This document shows, one piece after another, positions 1 through 5,032 of a DNA stretch of 9,449 nucleotides (positions are counted from its first letter, which is position 1; the number at the start of each line of letters is the position of its first letter). Source of the stretch: Treponema sp. Lineage in GTDB: Bacteria; Spirochaetota; Spirochaetia; Treponematales; Breznakiellaceae. The position numbers were made by a program, and so were the translations under genes. The stretch is from assembly GCA_031256115.1 (NCBI GenBank), contig JAIRRF010000181.1, positions 1 through 9,449 of the forward strand. Direction: 5' to 3'. The notes beneath the pieces are model-generated. The model saw only the letters and a program-made list of their open reading frames with translations. It searched no databases and was not told the origin of the DNA.

Positions 1-236
1 TACGCTGGATAAATAATGCCATAGAGAAATACGGCGCCAATACAAGGCTGGAAACCGCTTTGCGGACCATGCGCCAAAACAGAGTCAGCGAACTGCACAA
101 TGAATTTGCCGCCCTTTATAATAAAAGAGATTATACCGGGGCAAGGGCTTCGATACAGAGATCTCTGTTGGAATTCCCCGGAGAACGGCAGTTGGTTCAG
201 GACCTGAACCTGGTAGAAAAAGCCCTGGGCTTGTGA
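1..236 (+). CDS. C-terminal part of a TPR-like protein (5' truncated by window)
   Basis: The frame starting at base 3 is open from the window edge to a TGA at 234-236, giving about 77 residues. The fragment is helical and charged. Its last 45 residues contain an LYNKRDYTGARASIQRSLL stretch followed by FPGERQL, which matches the spacing of a tetratricopeptide repeat (small and aromatic residues, then a Pro at the end of helix B). TPRs act as protein-protein docking surfaces, but the partner and the rest of the protein are unknown because the N-terminus lies outside the window. Its stop codon overlaps the GTG start of dinB (GTGA, 233-236), so the two are probably co-transcribed and translationally coupled. 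The TPR assignment is an inference from one weak repeat. That it is a coding gene end is better supported. Confidence 0.6.
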   Translation, partial: RWINNAIEKYGANTRLETALRTMRQNRVSELHNEFAALYNKRDYTGARASIQRSLLEFPGERQLVQDLNLVEKALGL

Positions 237-1402
237 GTTACTTTCTTCATGCCGATTTAGACGCCTTCTATGCTTCTGTGGAACAACTGGATCATCCCGA
301 ATACCGGGGCAAAGCTGTAATTGTCGGAGGTTTGCCCGGCGACAGACGCAGCGTAGTGTCCGCAGCGTCCTACGAAGCCCGCAAATTCGGCGTCCATTCG
401 GCCATGCCCATTGTACAGGCGGTAAAACTCTGTCCTGACGGCATTTTTATCCGGGGCAATATGAGGCGTGACCGGGATAAATCCACCGAAGTAATGGCAG
501 TATTTGCGGATTTTTCCCCGGAAGTACAGCAGCTTTCGGTGGACGAAGCATTTTTGGACATAACCGGAACAGAAAAACTCTTCGGCCCACCGGATGTGCT
601 GACCGGAAAACTAAAAAAGCAGGTATTAGAAAAAACAGGGCTTACCGTTTCGGCGGGATTGGCTTCCAACAAATACCTGGCAAAGATAGCTTCCGGGATT
701 AAAAAACCGGACGGCCTTTTTATTGTTGCGCCGGGGGACGAAGAAAAATTTATGCTGAGCCTGCCGCTAAGCAAAATCTGGGGTGCCGGGGAAAAAACCC
801 AGGAACTTTTTGCCAAGCACGGTTTTAAGAATTGCACCGATCTTCACCGTCTTTCCCAGAAAATCCTTGTTTCCATCTTCGGCAGGGCCTTTGGAGAATT
901 TCTTTACCGGGCTGTCCGGGGACAGGCAGCGGAGACTTTTAATAAAGAGCGGGGAAGCCGTTCCATGAGCGCCGAGCGAACCTTTTCCGTTGATTTGTAT
1001 GATGAATTTGAAATCGAAACCCGGATTTTCAACATTGCTTCGGAAATTTTTTTCCGGCTTCTTCAAACAAAATATCAAAGCCGGACAGTATTTATTAAGA
1101 TTCGATATGGTGATGATTTTTCTACTGTGGGATGCAGGGAAACATATCAAAACCCGGTCCGTACTTTAAACGAATTGTACGAACACATCCTGGCTTTATT
1201 TCATAAAAAATTCCATAAAGGCCGCGGCATCAGGCTTATTGGCGCCGGTTTTAGCCTGGAACCAAAAAACGCCGCCAGGCAGACGGAACTTTTTGATAGC
1301 GCCGCCGAGAAAGAACGAAAACTGGAATTATCAATCCTGGAGATAAACAGCAAATTTCCCCCCGGGGCAGCTCTTAAGAGGGGACGCTTGCTTAAGCAAT
1401 AG
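233..1402 (+). CDS. dinB: DNA polymerase IV (Y-family translesion polymerase DinB)
   Basis: Error-prone Y-family DNA polymerase that copies past damaged template bases at stalled replication forks. The 389 residues are full length for the family. The palm starts with HADLDAFYASVEQ: D8 is a catalytic metal ligand and Y13 sits at the steric-gate position (F13 in E. coli Pol IV, Y12 in Dpo4). The second catalytic block is SVDEAFLDITG with D104 and E105. A helix-hairpin-helix-like segment KIWGAGEKT lies near 181-189, and the little-finger domain covers about 245-345. QTELF at 350-354 fits the sliding-clamp binding pentapeptide (QxxLF), so the tail should tether it to the beta clamp. The start is GTG, overlapping the upstream stop codon. 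No good Shine-Dalgarno is visible, which favours coupled translation. No LexA-type operator is visible, but the upstream promoter is outside the window. Confidence 0.97.
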   Translation: MSYFLHADLDAFYASVEQLDHPEYRGKAVIVGGLPGDRRSVVSAASYEARKFGVHSAMPIVQAVKLCPDGIFIRGNMRRDRDKSTEVMAVFADFSPEVQQLSVDEAFLDITGTEKLFGPPDVLTGKLKKQVLEKTGLTVSAGLASNKYLAKIASGIKKPDGLFIVAPGDEEKFMLSLPLSKIWGAGEKTQELFAKHGFKNCTDLHRLSQKILVSIFGRAFGEFLYRAVRGQAAETFNKERGSRSMSAERTFSVDLYDEFEIETRIFNIASEIFFRLLQTKYQSRTVFIKIRYGDDFSTVGCRETYQNPVRTLNELYEHILALFHKKFHKGRGIRLIGAGFSLEPKNAARQTELFDSAAEKERKLELSILEINSKFPPGAALKRGRLLKQ

Positions 1403-1419
1403 CTTAAACTGCAATAGAC

Positions 1420-1980
1420 CTATTTTTTATAGGTGACAATGCTGTCAGGAGCTTTCCGGGAGGAAGCGGCGCTTGCCGCATCTACCTGCTCCACCCTGCC
1501 AATCCGGACTATTACCACCACACTATGGTCTCTTGGGAGGCTAAGGGCGTTTTTTAGATCACGATTCACCGCCGCCACCGGGGCAGTATAAATCCGGGAG
1601 CCAAGTCCCAAAGCCTGGGCGGCCAAATAAATACTTTGAGCCGCCAGGGCGCAGTCCAGGATTTCCGGGATATTGGTTCTGCTGTCTCCGGCTGCGGAAA
1701 TAACAATCAGTACATTGCCGTCTGTAACACCGGAAATAATACGCCGGGCCAGTTCGGCATTTTGGACTATGGTAAAATGCCAGGGCTGTGCATTCCGTGC
1801 GCTGGGAGCATTCACCCCTGCCCGGATAATTTGATCCAAGTCGGACTGGCTGACCGGAAGGGGCAAAAAATTCCGGGCCGCATAATGGTTAATAATCGTT
1901 CTAATGCCGGCAGCGTTCTGGGCTTGTATAAAAGCTGCTGTAAAGAAAATTACACAAAGAATTAAAATAGTTTTTTTCAT
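1420..1980 (-). CDS. Exported nitroreductase-family FMN protein
   Basis: Nitroreductase-family flavoproteins use FMN and NAD(P)H to reduce nitro compounds, quinones or other acceptors. The substrate here is unknown. Of 186 residues, the first 20 form a signal peptide (MKKTILILCVIFFTAAFIQA, then Q), which is unusual because most relatives are cytoplasmic. Family motifs in the mature part are APSARNAQPWHF at 58-69 (FMN-pocket NxQPW motif), LDCALAAQSIYLAAQALGLGS at 108-128 (dimer and FMN helix), and IGRVEQ near 160. The N-terminal FMN phosphate motif, commonly RRSxRxF, reads HYAARNF at 32-38, keeping only the second Arg. The ATG is preceded by a strong AGGAGG with 4 bases of spacing (about 1985-1990). 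It is convergent with dinB, 17 bases apart, and appears to be a single-gene unit behind the palindrome patch at 1999-2134. Confidence 0.88.
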   Translation of the reverse strand: MKKTILILCVIFFTAAFIQAQNAAGIRTIINHYAARNFLPLPVSQSDLDQIIRAGVNAPSARNAQPWHFTIVQNAELARRIISGVTDGNVLIVISAAGDSRTNIPEILDCALAAQSIYLAAQALGLGSRIYTAPVAAVNRDLKNALSLPRDHSVVVIVRIGRVEQVDAASAASSRKAPDSIVTYKK

Positions 1981-1998
1981 TCCGCCTCCTGGTTTGAT

Positions 1999-2134
1999 AC
2001 CCCGCCCTTCAGGGCGGTTCGAATTTATTCAATATATGGGTTGTATTGGTATTAAACCAGGATACAATCCATACCAATCGGAACCAACATACCCAAGAAC
2101 CCGCTTGCGCGGGGGAGCTTCAGGGCGGGGTTGT
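1999..2134. repeat. Palindrome-rich intergenic element, possible IS200/IS605-like or MITE remnant
   Basis: This non-coding patch between the lipoprotein gene and the nitroreductase gene carries several structured repeats. CCGCCC-ttca-GGGCGG (2002-2017) is a perfect 6-bp hairpin. CCCGC-ttgc-GCGGG (2100-2113) is a second one. The 11-mer CTTCAGGGCGG occurs as a direct repeat at 2007-2017 and 2118-2128. The centre has interleaved inverted repeats: ATGGGTTGTAT (2036-2046) against ATACAATCCAT (2062-2072, 10 of 11), and ATTGGTAT (2045-2052) against ATACCAAT (2071-2078, perfect). GC-rich subterminal hairpins of this kind are typical of IS200/IS605 ends and of miniature elements derived from them. No transposase coding remains. 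Neither hairpin is followed by a clear U-tract, so an intrinsic terminator is a weaker explanation. The mobile origin is an inference. Confidence 0.4.
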
Positions 2135-2157
2135 TGATAGTTCCTCCAAGTGTAATA

Positions 2158-3264
2158 TTAGCTGCGTACCAAACGTAAGCCAAGAGTAAAAATTCTGGCC
2201 GAAGGAGGACTATAACCCCGGTAAGCCGAACGGAGTCCCTGAGCGCTGTCATTCCACGATCCGCCCCGTAAAACTCTGAGAACGCCGGAAGATGCGCCAA
2301 GGGGATTAAGCGCCGGATCGTCAGCATATTCCTCATACCAATCCCAGCACCATTCCCACAGGTTTCCATGGATGTCAAACAGGCCCCAGGGATTTGGATC
2401 ATAAGTTCCAACTTCAACGGGCTTCCTAAGATATGTTCCTTTTTCATTATCCAAATAGGGGTGATTCCCGTCATAATTTGCCTGAAAGATAGTAACATTG
2501 TTACCGGTATTAAAAGGGGTCGTTGTCCCGGCCCGGCAGGCATATTCCCATTCCGCCTCTGTGGGCAGACGGTAACCGCCGGCATTAAGATCCATTTCGA
2601 CATTATCCCAAAGCGCTTTAATGTTATTTTCGCTGTAATATTCCGGTACTGCTCCCCATTGGGAAGGGTCTGTGTTTCCGGAAATGCTGTACACCGGATC
2701 AAGGCCTTCCTTAATGCTTAGCATATTGCAAAAGACAATTGCATCGTACCAGTTCAGGGATTCTACCGGTAAATTGGATCCTTCAAAATTACTGGGATTG
2801 GTCCCCGTCATTTCAAGGTATTGTTCCTGGGTTACCAGGTATTTGCCCATAAAAAAACCGTTCACCGTTACCTGCCGCCGGACTTCGTTATATATTCTTC
2901 CATGCTCGAAAATCTCGCTGCCCATGGCAAAGGTTCCGCCGTTTATCCGCCGCATGGTTTCCGGGTAAACCCTGACAATGCAGCTTGTTGTTTTTTTTTG
3001 TTTTGCCGTTGTTACAGTAAGGATTGTCTGGCCCGATACTAAAGCTTTTAGTGTGCCGTCTTCGTCTATTGCAGCTATCGCTTCGTTACCGGATTCCCAG
3101 CTTAGGACGCCCGTTATTGCATTTTCCGGTTCGATTATAAGGTTTATTGTCAGATCTTCCCCGGCAATTAGGGCAAAAATTTCCTGTTCAAAGCTGATTT
3201 CCCTGATTCTTCTGCAAGACACGAAAGAGAGAATAACAGCTAAAACAAAGATTATTTTATTCAA
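2158..3264 (-). CDS. Lipoprotein with Big_2 and SUMF1/FGE-type domains
   Basis: This is probably a surface or periplasmic lipoprotein of 368 residues. The signal peptide ends FVSC with C17 as the likely lipidated residue. A Big_2 (bacterial Ig-like) domain covers about 24-103 (PENAITGVLSWESGN, then IDEDGTLKAL and GQTILTVTT). A formylglycine-generating-enzyme-like SUMF1 domain covers about 107-367, with GGTFAMGS, GYRLPTEAEWEYACRAGT (230-247), NPWGLFDIHGNLWEWCWDWY (291-310) and LRGGSW (332-337). The two Cys that make true FGE an oxidase would fall near 339 and 344, where D and L are found instead, so sulfatase-activating activity is unlikely. A C-type-lectin-like binding or structural role is more plausible. 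The start is TTG at 3264-3262, overlapping the upstream ogt stop (TTGA), with GGAAGGA a few bases before it. It is the last gene of the XRE-ogt operon. Confidence 0.88.
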   Translation of the reverse strand: MNKIIFVLAVILSFVSCRRIREISFEQEIFALIAGEDLTINLIIEPENAITGVLSWESGNEAIAAIDEDGTLKALVSGQTILTVTTAKQKKTTSCIVRVYPETMRRINGGTFAMGSEIFEHGRIYNEVRRQVTVNGFFMGKYLVTQEQYLEMTGTNPSNFEGSNLPVESLNWYDAIVFCNMLSIKEGLDPVYSISGNTDPSQWGAVPEYYSENNIKALWDNVEMDLNAGGYRLPTEAEWEYACRAGTTTPFNTGNNVTIFQANYDGNHPYLDNEKGTYLRKPVEVGTYDPNPWGLFDIHGNLWEWCWDWYEEYADDPALNPLGASSGVLRVLRGGSWNDSAQGLRSAYRGYSPPSARIFTLGLRLVRS

Positions 3265-3740
3265 GAATATCCTTCCAGTTCCAGTAAATGCCTTTTTAAC
3301 TCAAGGCCGCCTGCATAACCGGTCAGGCTGCCGTCACTGCCTATGACCCTGTGGCAGGGAACAATAATGGCTATGGGATTGCGGTTGTTTGCCATACCTA
3401 CAGCCCTGCATGCCCTGGAATTCCCCGCCGAAAGAGCTATGTCTTTGTAGCTCCGGGTTTTTCCCCAGGGAATCTTCTGTAAAGCCTTCCAGACCGACAG
3501 TTGAAAATCCGTACCCCGGAGCAAAAGGGGTACATCAAATTCTTTCCGCTTGCCCTCAAAGTACTCCCCAAGCTGGACAGATGCTTTTTTGATAAGCGGA
3601 GTTTCGTTATGGGCCGGATCCAAATTGTTTTTCAGCGCTTTTTCGCTGTCTCTAAAAAACACTCCGCTTATTTTCCCATCTTCTTCGGTAATTCCTATTG
3701 TTGTTTTGGGATAATTGTAAAAAAATATGTTTTTATTCAT
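3261..3740 (-). CDS. ogt: Methylated-DNA--protein-cysteine methyltransferase (O6-alkylguanine repair)
   Basis: Suicide DNA-repair protein that transfers the alkyl group from O6-alkylguanine (and O4-alkylthymine) in DNA to its own cysteine. The 159 residues match Ogt-type proteins that lack the Ada regulatory domain. The active site is IVPCHRVIGSDG, with C129 as acceptor and H130 and R131 following. RACRAVGMANNRNP (109-122) carries the Arg finger (R112) and the hinge, Y98 lies in RSYKDIA, and GYAGGLELKR (141-150) is the conserved active-site loop. The recognition region TDFQLSVWKALQKIPWG (77-93) is also typical. It lies 42 bases after the XRE gene stop and overlaps the lipoprotein gene start by 4 bases, so it is the middle gene of an operon. 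The ATG has only a weak Shine-Dalgarno. The gene symbol could equally be given as adaB-like ogt. Confidence 0.95.
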   Translation of the reverse strand: MNKNIFFYNYPKTTIGITEEDGKISGVFFRDSEKALKNNLDPAHNETPLIKKASVQLGEYFEGKRKEFDVPLLLRGTDFQLSVWKALQKIPWGKTRSYKDIALSAGNSRACRAVGMANNRNPIAIIVPCHRVIGSDGSLTGYAGGLELKRHLLELEGYS

Positions 3741-3782
3741 TATTATACCCGCTGCCGTATTTTACCATATTCGGGTAATATA

Positions 3783-4133
3783 CTAAACAAGGGATGCTTT
3801 TTCTTCGTCTTCCTGCTTTTTTATAGATTTTAATACGGCGACTGCCATTTTACGGTTTTTTACTTCCATTTGGGCGATTATCTCGGAGGCTATTCTTGCT
3901 TCAACAGGGACTTGGGCCAGCTTTTGTCTTAATTCCCTGCCGGTTACCAGAAATTCGACCGTTACCCCCAGCGCCTGAGCAATAGCAACGGCGGCATCAG
4001 CCGAGGGCATACAATTATTGACATTTAAATAAGTATCAATGGTCTGTTTTTTTATTCCGGACCGGGCTGCCAGTTCCTTTACATACATACCGGAAAAACT
4101 CAACTGTTCCTTAAGATTTTCCCTGAATCCCAT
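3783..4133 (-). CDS. XRE-family helix-turn-helix transcriptional regulator
   Basis: Small DNA-binding regulator of 116 residues. A Cro/CI-type HTH covers about 17-65: YVKELAARSGIKKQTIDTYL holds helices 2 and 3 with the recognition helix around 28-36, and ADAAVAIAQALGVTVEFLVTG is the typical closing part. The C-terminal 50 residues (ELRQKLAQVPVEARIASEII, then MEVKNRKMAVAVLKSIKK) form a charged helix, possibly for dimerisation. No effector domain is seen. The ATG at 4133-4131 has no Shine-Dalgarno of its own. The nearest AGGAG (4161-4165) lies 27 bases upstream and instead serves a six-codon mini-ORF that ends two codons before this ATG in the same frame. Three palindromic sites upstream are the likely autoregulatory operators. 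It is the first gene of the XRE-ogt-lipoprotein unit. Confidence 0.9.
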   Translation of the reverse strand: MGFRENLKEQLSFSGMYVKELAARSGIKKQTIDTYLNVNNCMPSADAAVAIAQALGVTVEFLVTGRELRQKLAQVPVEARIASEIIAQMEVKNRKMAVAVLKSIKKQEDEEKASLV

Positions 4134-4136
4134 AAT

Positions 4137-4157
4137 TTATAGTATGAAATTATCCAT
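4137..4157 (-). other. SD-led mini-ORF (six codons) in the XRE leader
   Basis: Reading the minus strand, AGGAG at 4165-4161 is followed after 3 bases by ATG (4157-4155) and the codons for MDNFIL, then TAA at 4139-4137. Next come ATT and the ATG of the XRE gene in the same frame. The only good ribosome-binding site in this leader therefore serves the mini-ORF, not the regulator. The regulator may be translated by re-initiation after this short peptide, or the in-frame stop may be a mutation that shortened an originally longer regulator. The codon content is too short to judge coding potential. Confidence 0.4.
4144..4157. promoter_or_regulatory. Degenerate third operator-like site
   Basis: ATGAAATTATCCAT matches the consensus ATGAATNNATTCAT of the two sites further upstream at 10 of 12 specified positions. 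Its centre is 31 bp from the centre of the next site, almost the same pitch as between the other two. It overlaps the start codon of the mini-ORF, so a bound regulator would block transcription or translation of the XRE unit. A regulatory role is inferred from similarity and spacing. Confidence 0.4.
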
Positions 4158-4174
4158 ATTCTCCTCTTTACAAT

Positions 4175-4188
4175 ATGAATAAATTCAT
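4175..4188. promoter_or_regulatory. Palindromic operator-like site (middle)
   Basis: ATGAATAAATTCAT has perfect 6-bp inverted arms (ATGAAT and ATTCAT) around a 2-bp spacer, a size typical of dimeric HTH regulators. It lies between the XRE gene and the divergent barrel gene. Its reverse complement is identical to the site at 4205-4218. The likely ligand is the adjacent XRE protein, by analogy with autoregulated family members. Confidence 0.6.
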
Positions 4189-4204
4189 GTATGCTGTAGT
4201 TAAT

Positions 4205-4218
4205 ATGAATTTATTCAT
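4205..4218. promoter_or_regulatory. Palindromic operator-like site (barrel-gene side)
   Basis: ATGAATTTATTCAT is the exact reverse complement of the site at 4175-4188. The two centres are 30 bp apart, about three helical turns, which puts both dimers on the same DNA face and would allow cooperative binding. The flanks also match (AATATGAAT at the left edge of both copies). It is about 85 bases upstream of the barrel-gene start, so the same protein could control both directions. Confidence 0.6.
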
Positions 4219-4301
4219 AGCATAACCGGGTATTTTGCCGCTTAGTACACCCTTTTTTGGGGGAAAAAGGCGTCATACTTGTCAAAGTAAAGGAGAACAC
4301 A

Positions 4302-4925
4302 ATGGCAAAGAAAGGATTGTTGGTATTTATTCTGGTTGTAGTTGTCTCAGGAGCAGCATTCGCACAGTTTTTTGTTAGTGCCGATGTTGATATTTCAAGA
4401 ACAATGCCGGCTATAGGATTTGGTTTCTGTCTGCCGAATTTTGATCTTTTGGCCGGGTTTGAATTTGAGTATCATTCTCCCAGTTGGGAGCATGTAAATG
4501 ATACTTACTGGGATGCTTCTATTTCTGAAACTTGGTTCAGAGTTTTTGCCGGTATAGCGCCTAAAGTTGCTCTGGCTGAAAATTGGACTCTTTCTTTTCC
4601 TTTATTGCTAAGATTTTCTTTTGCCGTAAGACCAAAAACTGATTTTGCCACTGATGTGGGGACTAGCGGTCTGAATAATGACGATGCCGGATTTTCTCAT
4701 TTTGGCGTTGCTTTTAGGCCAGGTATGAGAGCCGCGTATGGGTTTACGGAACACTGGAGTTTATATGGCGGATTTCTTGTTGATATGGTTTCATGGTCTC
4801 AATGGAAACATGATACCTGGAAAGGAAATACAGTTTCCGTCGGAACAAAAGAAAACTACACTTATAAACGTTTTGACTTATTCAATTATGCCACTATTCA
4901 TTTAGGGGTGAGTTATAGATTTTAA
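4302..4925 (+). CDS. Exported small outer-membrane beta-barrel-like protein
   Basis: Chosen start: ATG at 4302, preceded by AAAGGAG with 6 bases of spacing. An in-frame TTG at 4257 would add 15 residues in front of a perfectly normal signal peptide and is rejected. The product has 207 residues. The signal peptide is MAKKGLLVFILVVVVSGAAFA, cleaved before Q22. The mature part is a series of alternating hydrophobic and polar strands rich in aromatic residues (FFVSADVDIS, AIGFGFCLPNF, TWFRVFAGIAP, TLSFPLLLRFSFAV, HFGVAFRPGM, WSLYGGFLVDM) and ends IHLGVSYRF. A terminal Phe is the usual signal for insertion by the BAM machinery. The size suits an 8-stranded barrel. The family and substrate are not recognised. 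Codons look more AT-rich than in dinB or ogt. It is divergent from the XRE gene and probably under the same operators. Confidence 0.75.
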   Translation: MAKKGLLVFILVVVVSGAAFAQFFVSADVDISRTMPAIGFGFCLPNFDLLAGFEFEYHSPSWEHVNDTYWDASISETWFRVFAGIAPKVALAENWTLSFPLLLRFSFAVRPKTDFATDVGTSGLNNDDAGFSHFGVAFRPGMRAAYGFTEHWSLYGGFLVDMVSWSQWKHDTWKGNTVSVGTKENYTYKRFDLFNYATIHLGVSYRF

Positions 4926-4935
4926 TAATTGAATA
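4879..4935. repeat. 11-bp inverted repeat spanning the 3' end of the barrel gene
   Basis: TATTCAATTAT (4879-4889) and ATAATTGAATA (4925-4935) are perfect reverse complements separated by 35 bases that hold the last codons and the stop codon region. The pair could fold into a long-loop hairpin at the mRNA end. It has no adjacent U-run, so it is not a standard intrinsic terminator. Its role is unknown and chance is possible. Confidence 0.3.
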
Positions 4936-4995
4936 GACTATTTAGAAAGATCTTTTGACACATATCAGGACTGTTTGCTCAAGGCTGCAATACGG

Positions 4996-5024
4996 CTGGC
5001 AAGTTGAACAAAAAATGCTATAGT
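4996..5024 (+). promoter_or_regulatory. Extended -10 promoter for mntP
   Basis: CTGGCA (4996-5001, 4 of 6 to TTGACA), a 17-base spacer and TATAGT (5019-5024, 5 of 6 to TATAAT), with TG one base before the -10 box (TGCTATAGT). Predicted initiation is about 5030-5032, directly at the mntP ATG (5033), so the mRNA would have almost no leader. No Shine-Dalgarno is present in front of that ATG, in agreement with this. Confidence 0.55.
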
Positions 5025-5032
5025 CAGATGTT

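Noticed and set aside
1388..1434. Small hairpins between the convergent dinB and nitroreductase genes (TTAAGC-AATA-GCTTAA at 1392-1407 and ACCTAT-TTTTT-ATAGGT at 1418-1434) as a bidirectional terminator
   Set aside because: Stems are only 6 bp and AT-rich, and the T-run forms the loop of the second hairpin rather than following a stem. Not enough to call an intrinsic terminator.
2160..2270. Variable repeat of a diversity-generating retroelement at the lipoprotein 3' end
   Set aside because: No template repeat, reverse transcriptase or accessory gene is in the window, and ordinary SUMF1 proteins share the same motif. Kept only as a question in the findings.
2052..2702. Long minus-strand open frame overlapping the lipoprotein gene and the palindrome island
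   Set aside because: It lies in another frame of a gene with clear SUMF1 and Big_2 motifs, and has no domain or start signal of its own.
3742..3747. Perfect TATAAT on the minus strand just before the ogt ATG
   Set aside because: It ends one base before the start codon, so transcription from it would begin inside the coding region, and no other usable start exists downstream. Transcription from the XRE gene is more likely.
4955..4960. TTGACA as a perfect -35 box upstream of mntP
   Set aside because: No -10-like hexamer is found at 16-18 bases downstream. The 4996-5024 promoter fits better.
4926..5032. Mn2+-sensing yybP-ykoY riboswitch in front of mntP
   Set aside because: The gap is only 107 bases, no paired helices of that class were recognised, and the best promoter starts transcription at the gene itself.
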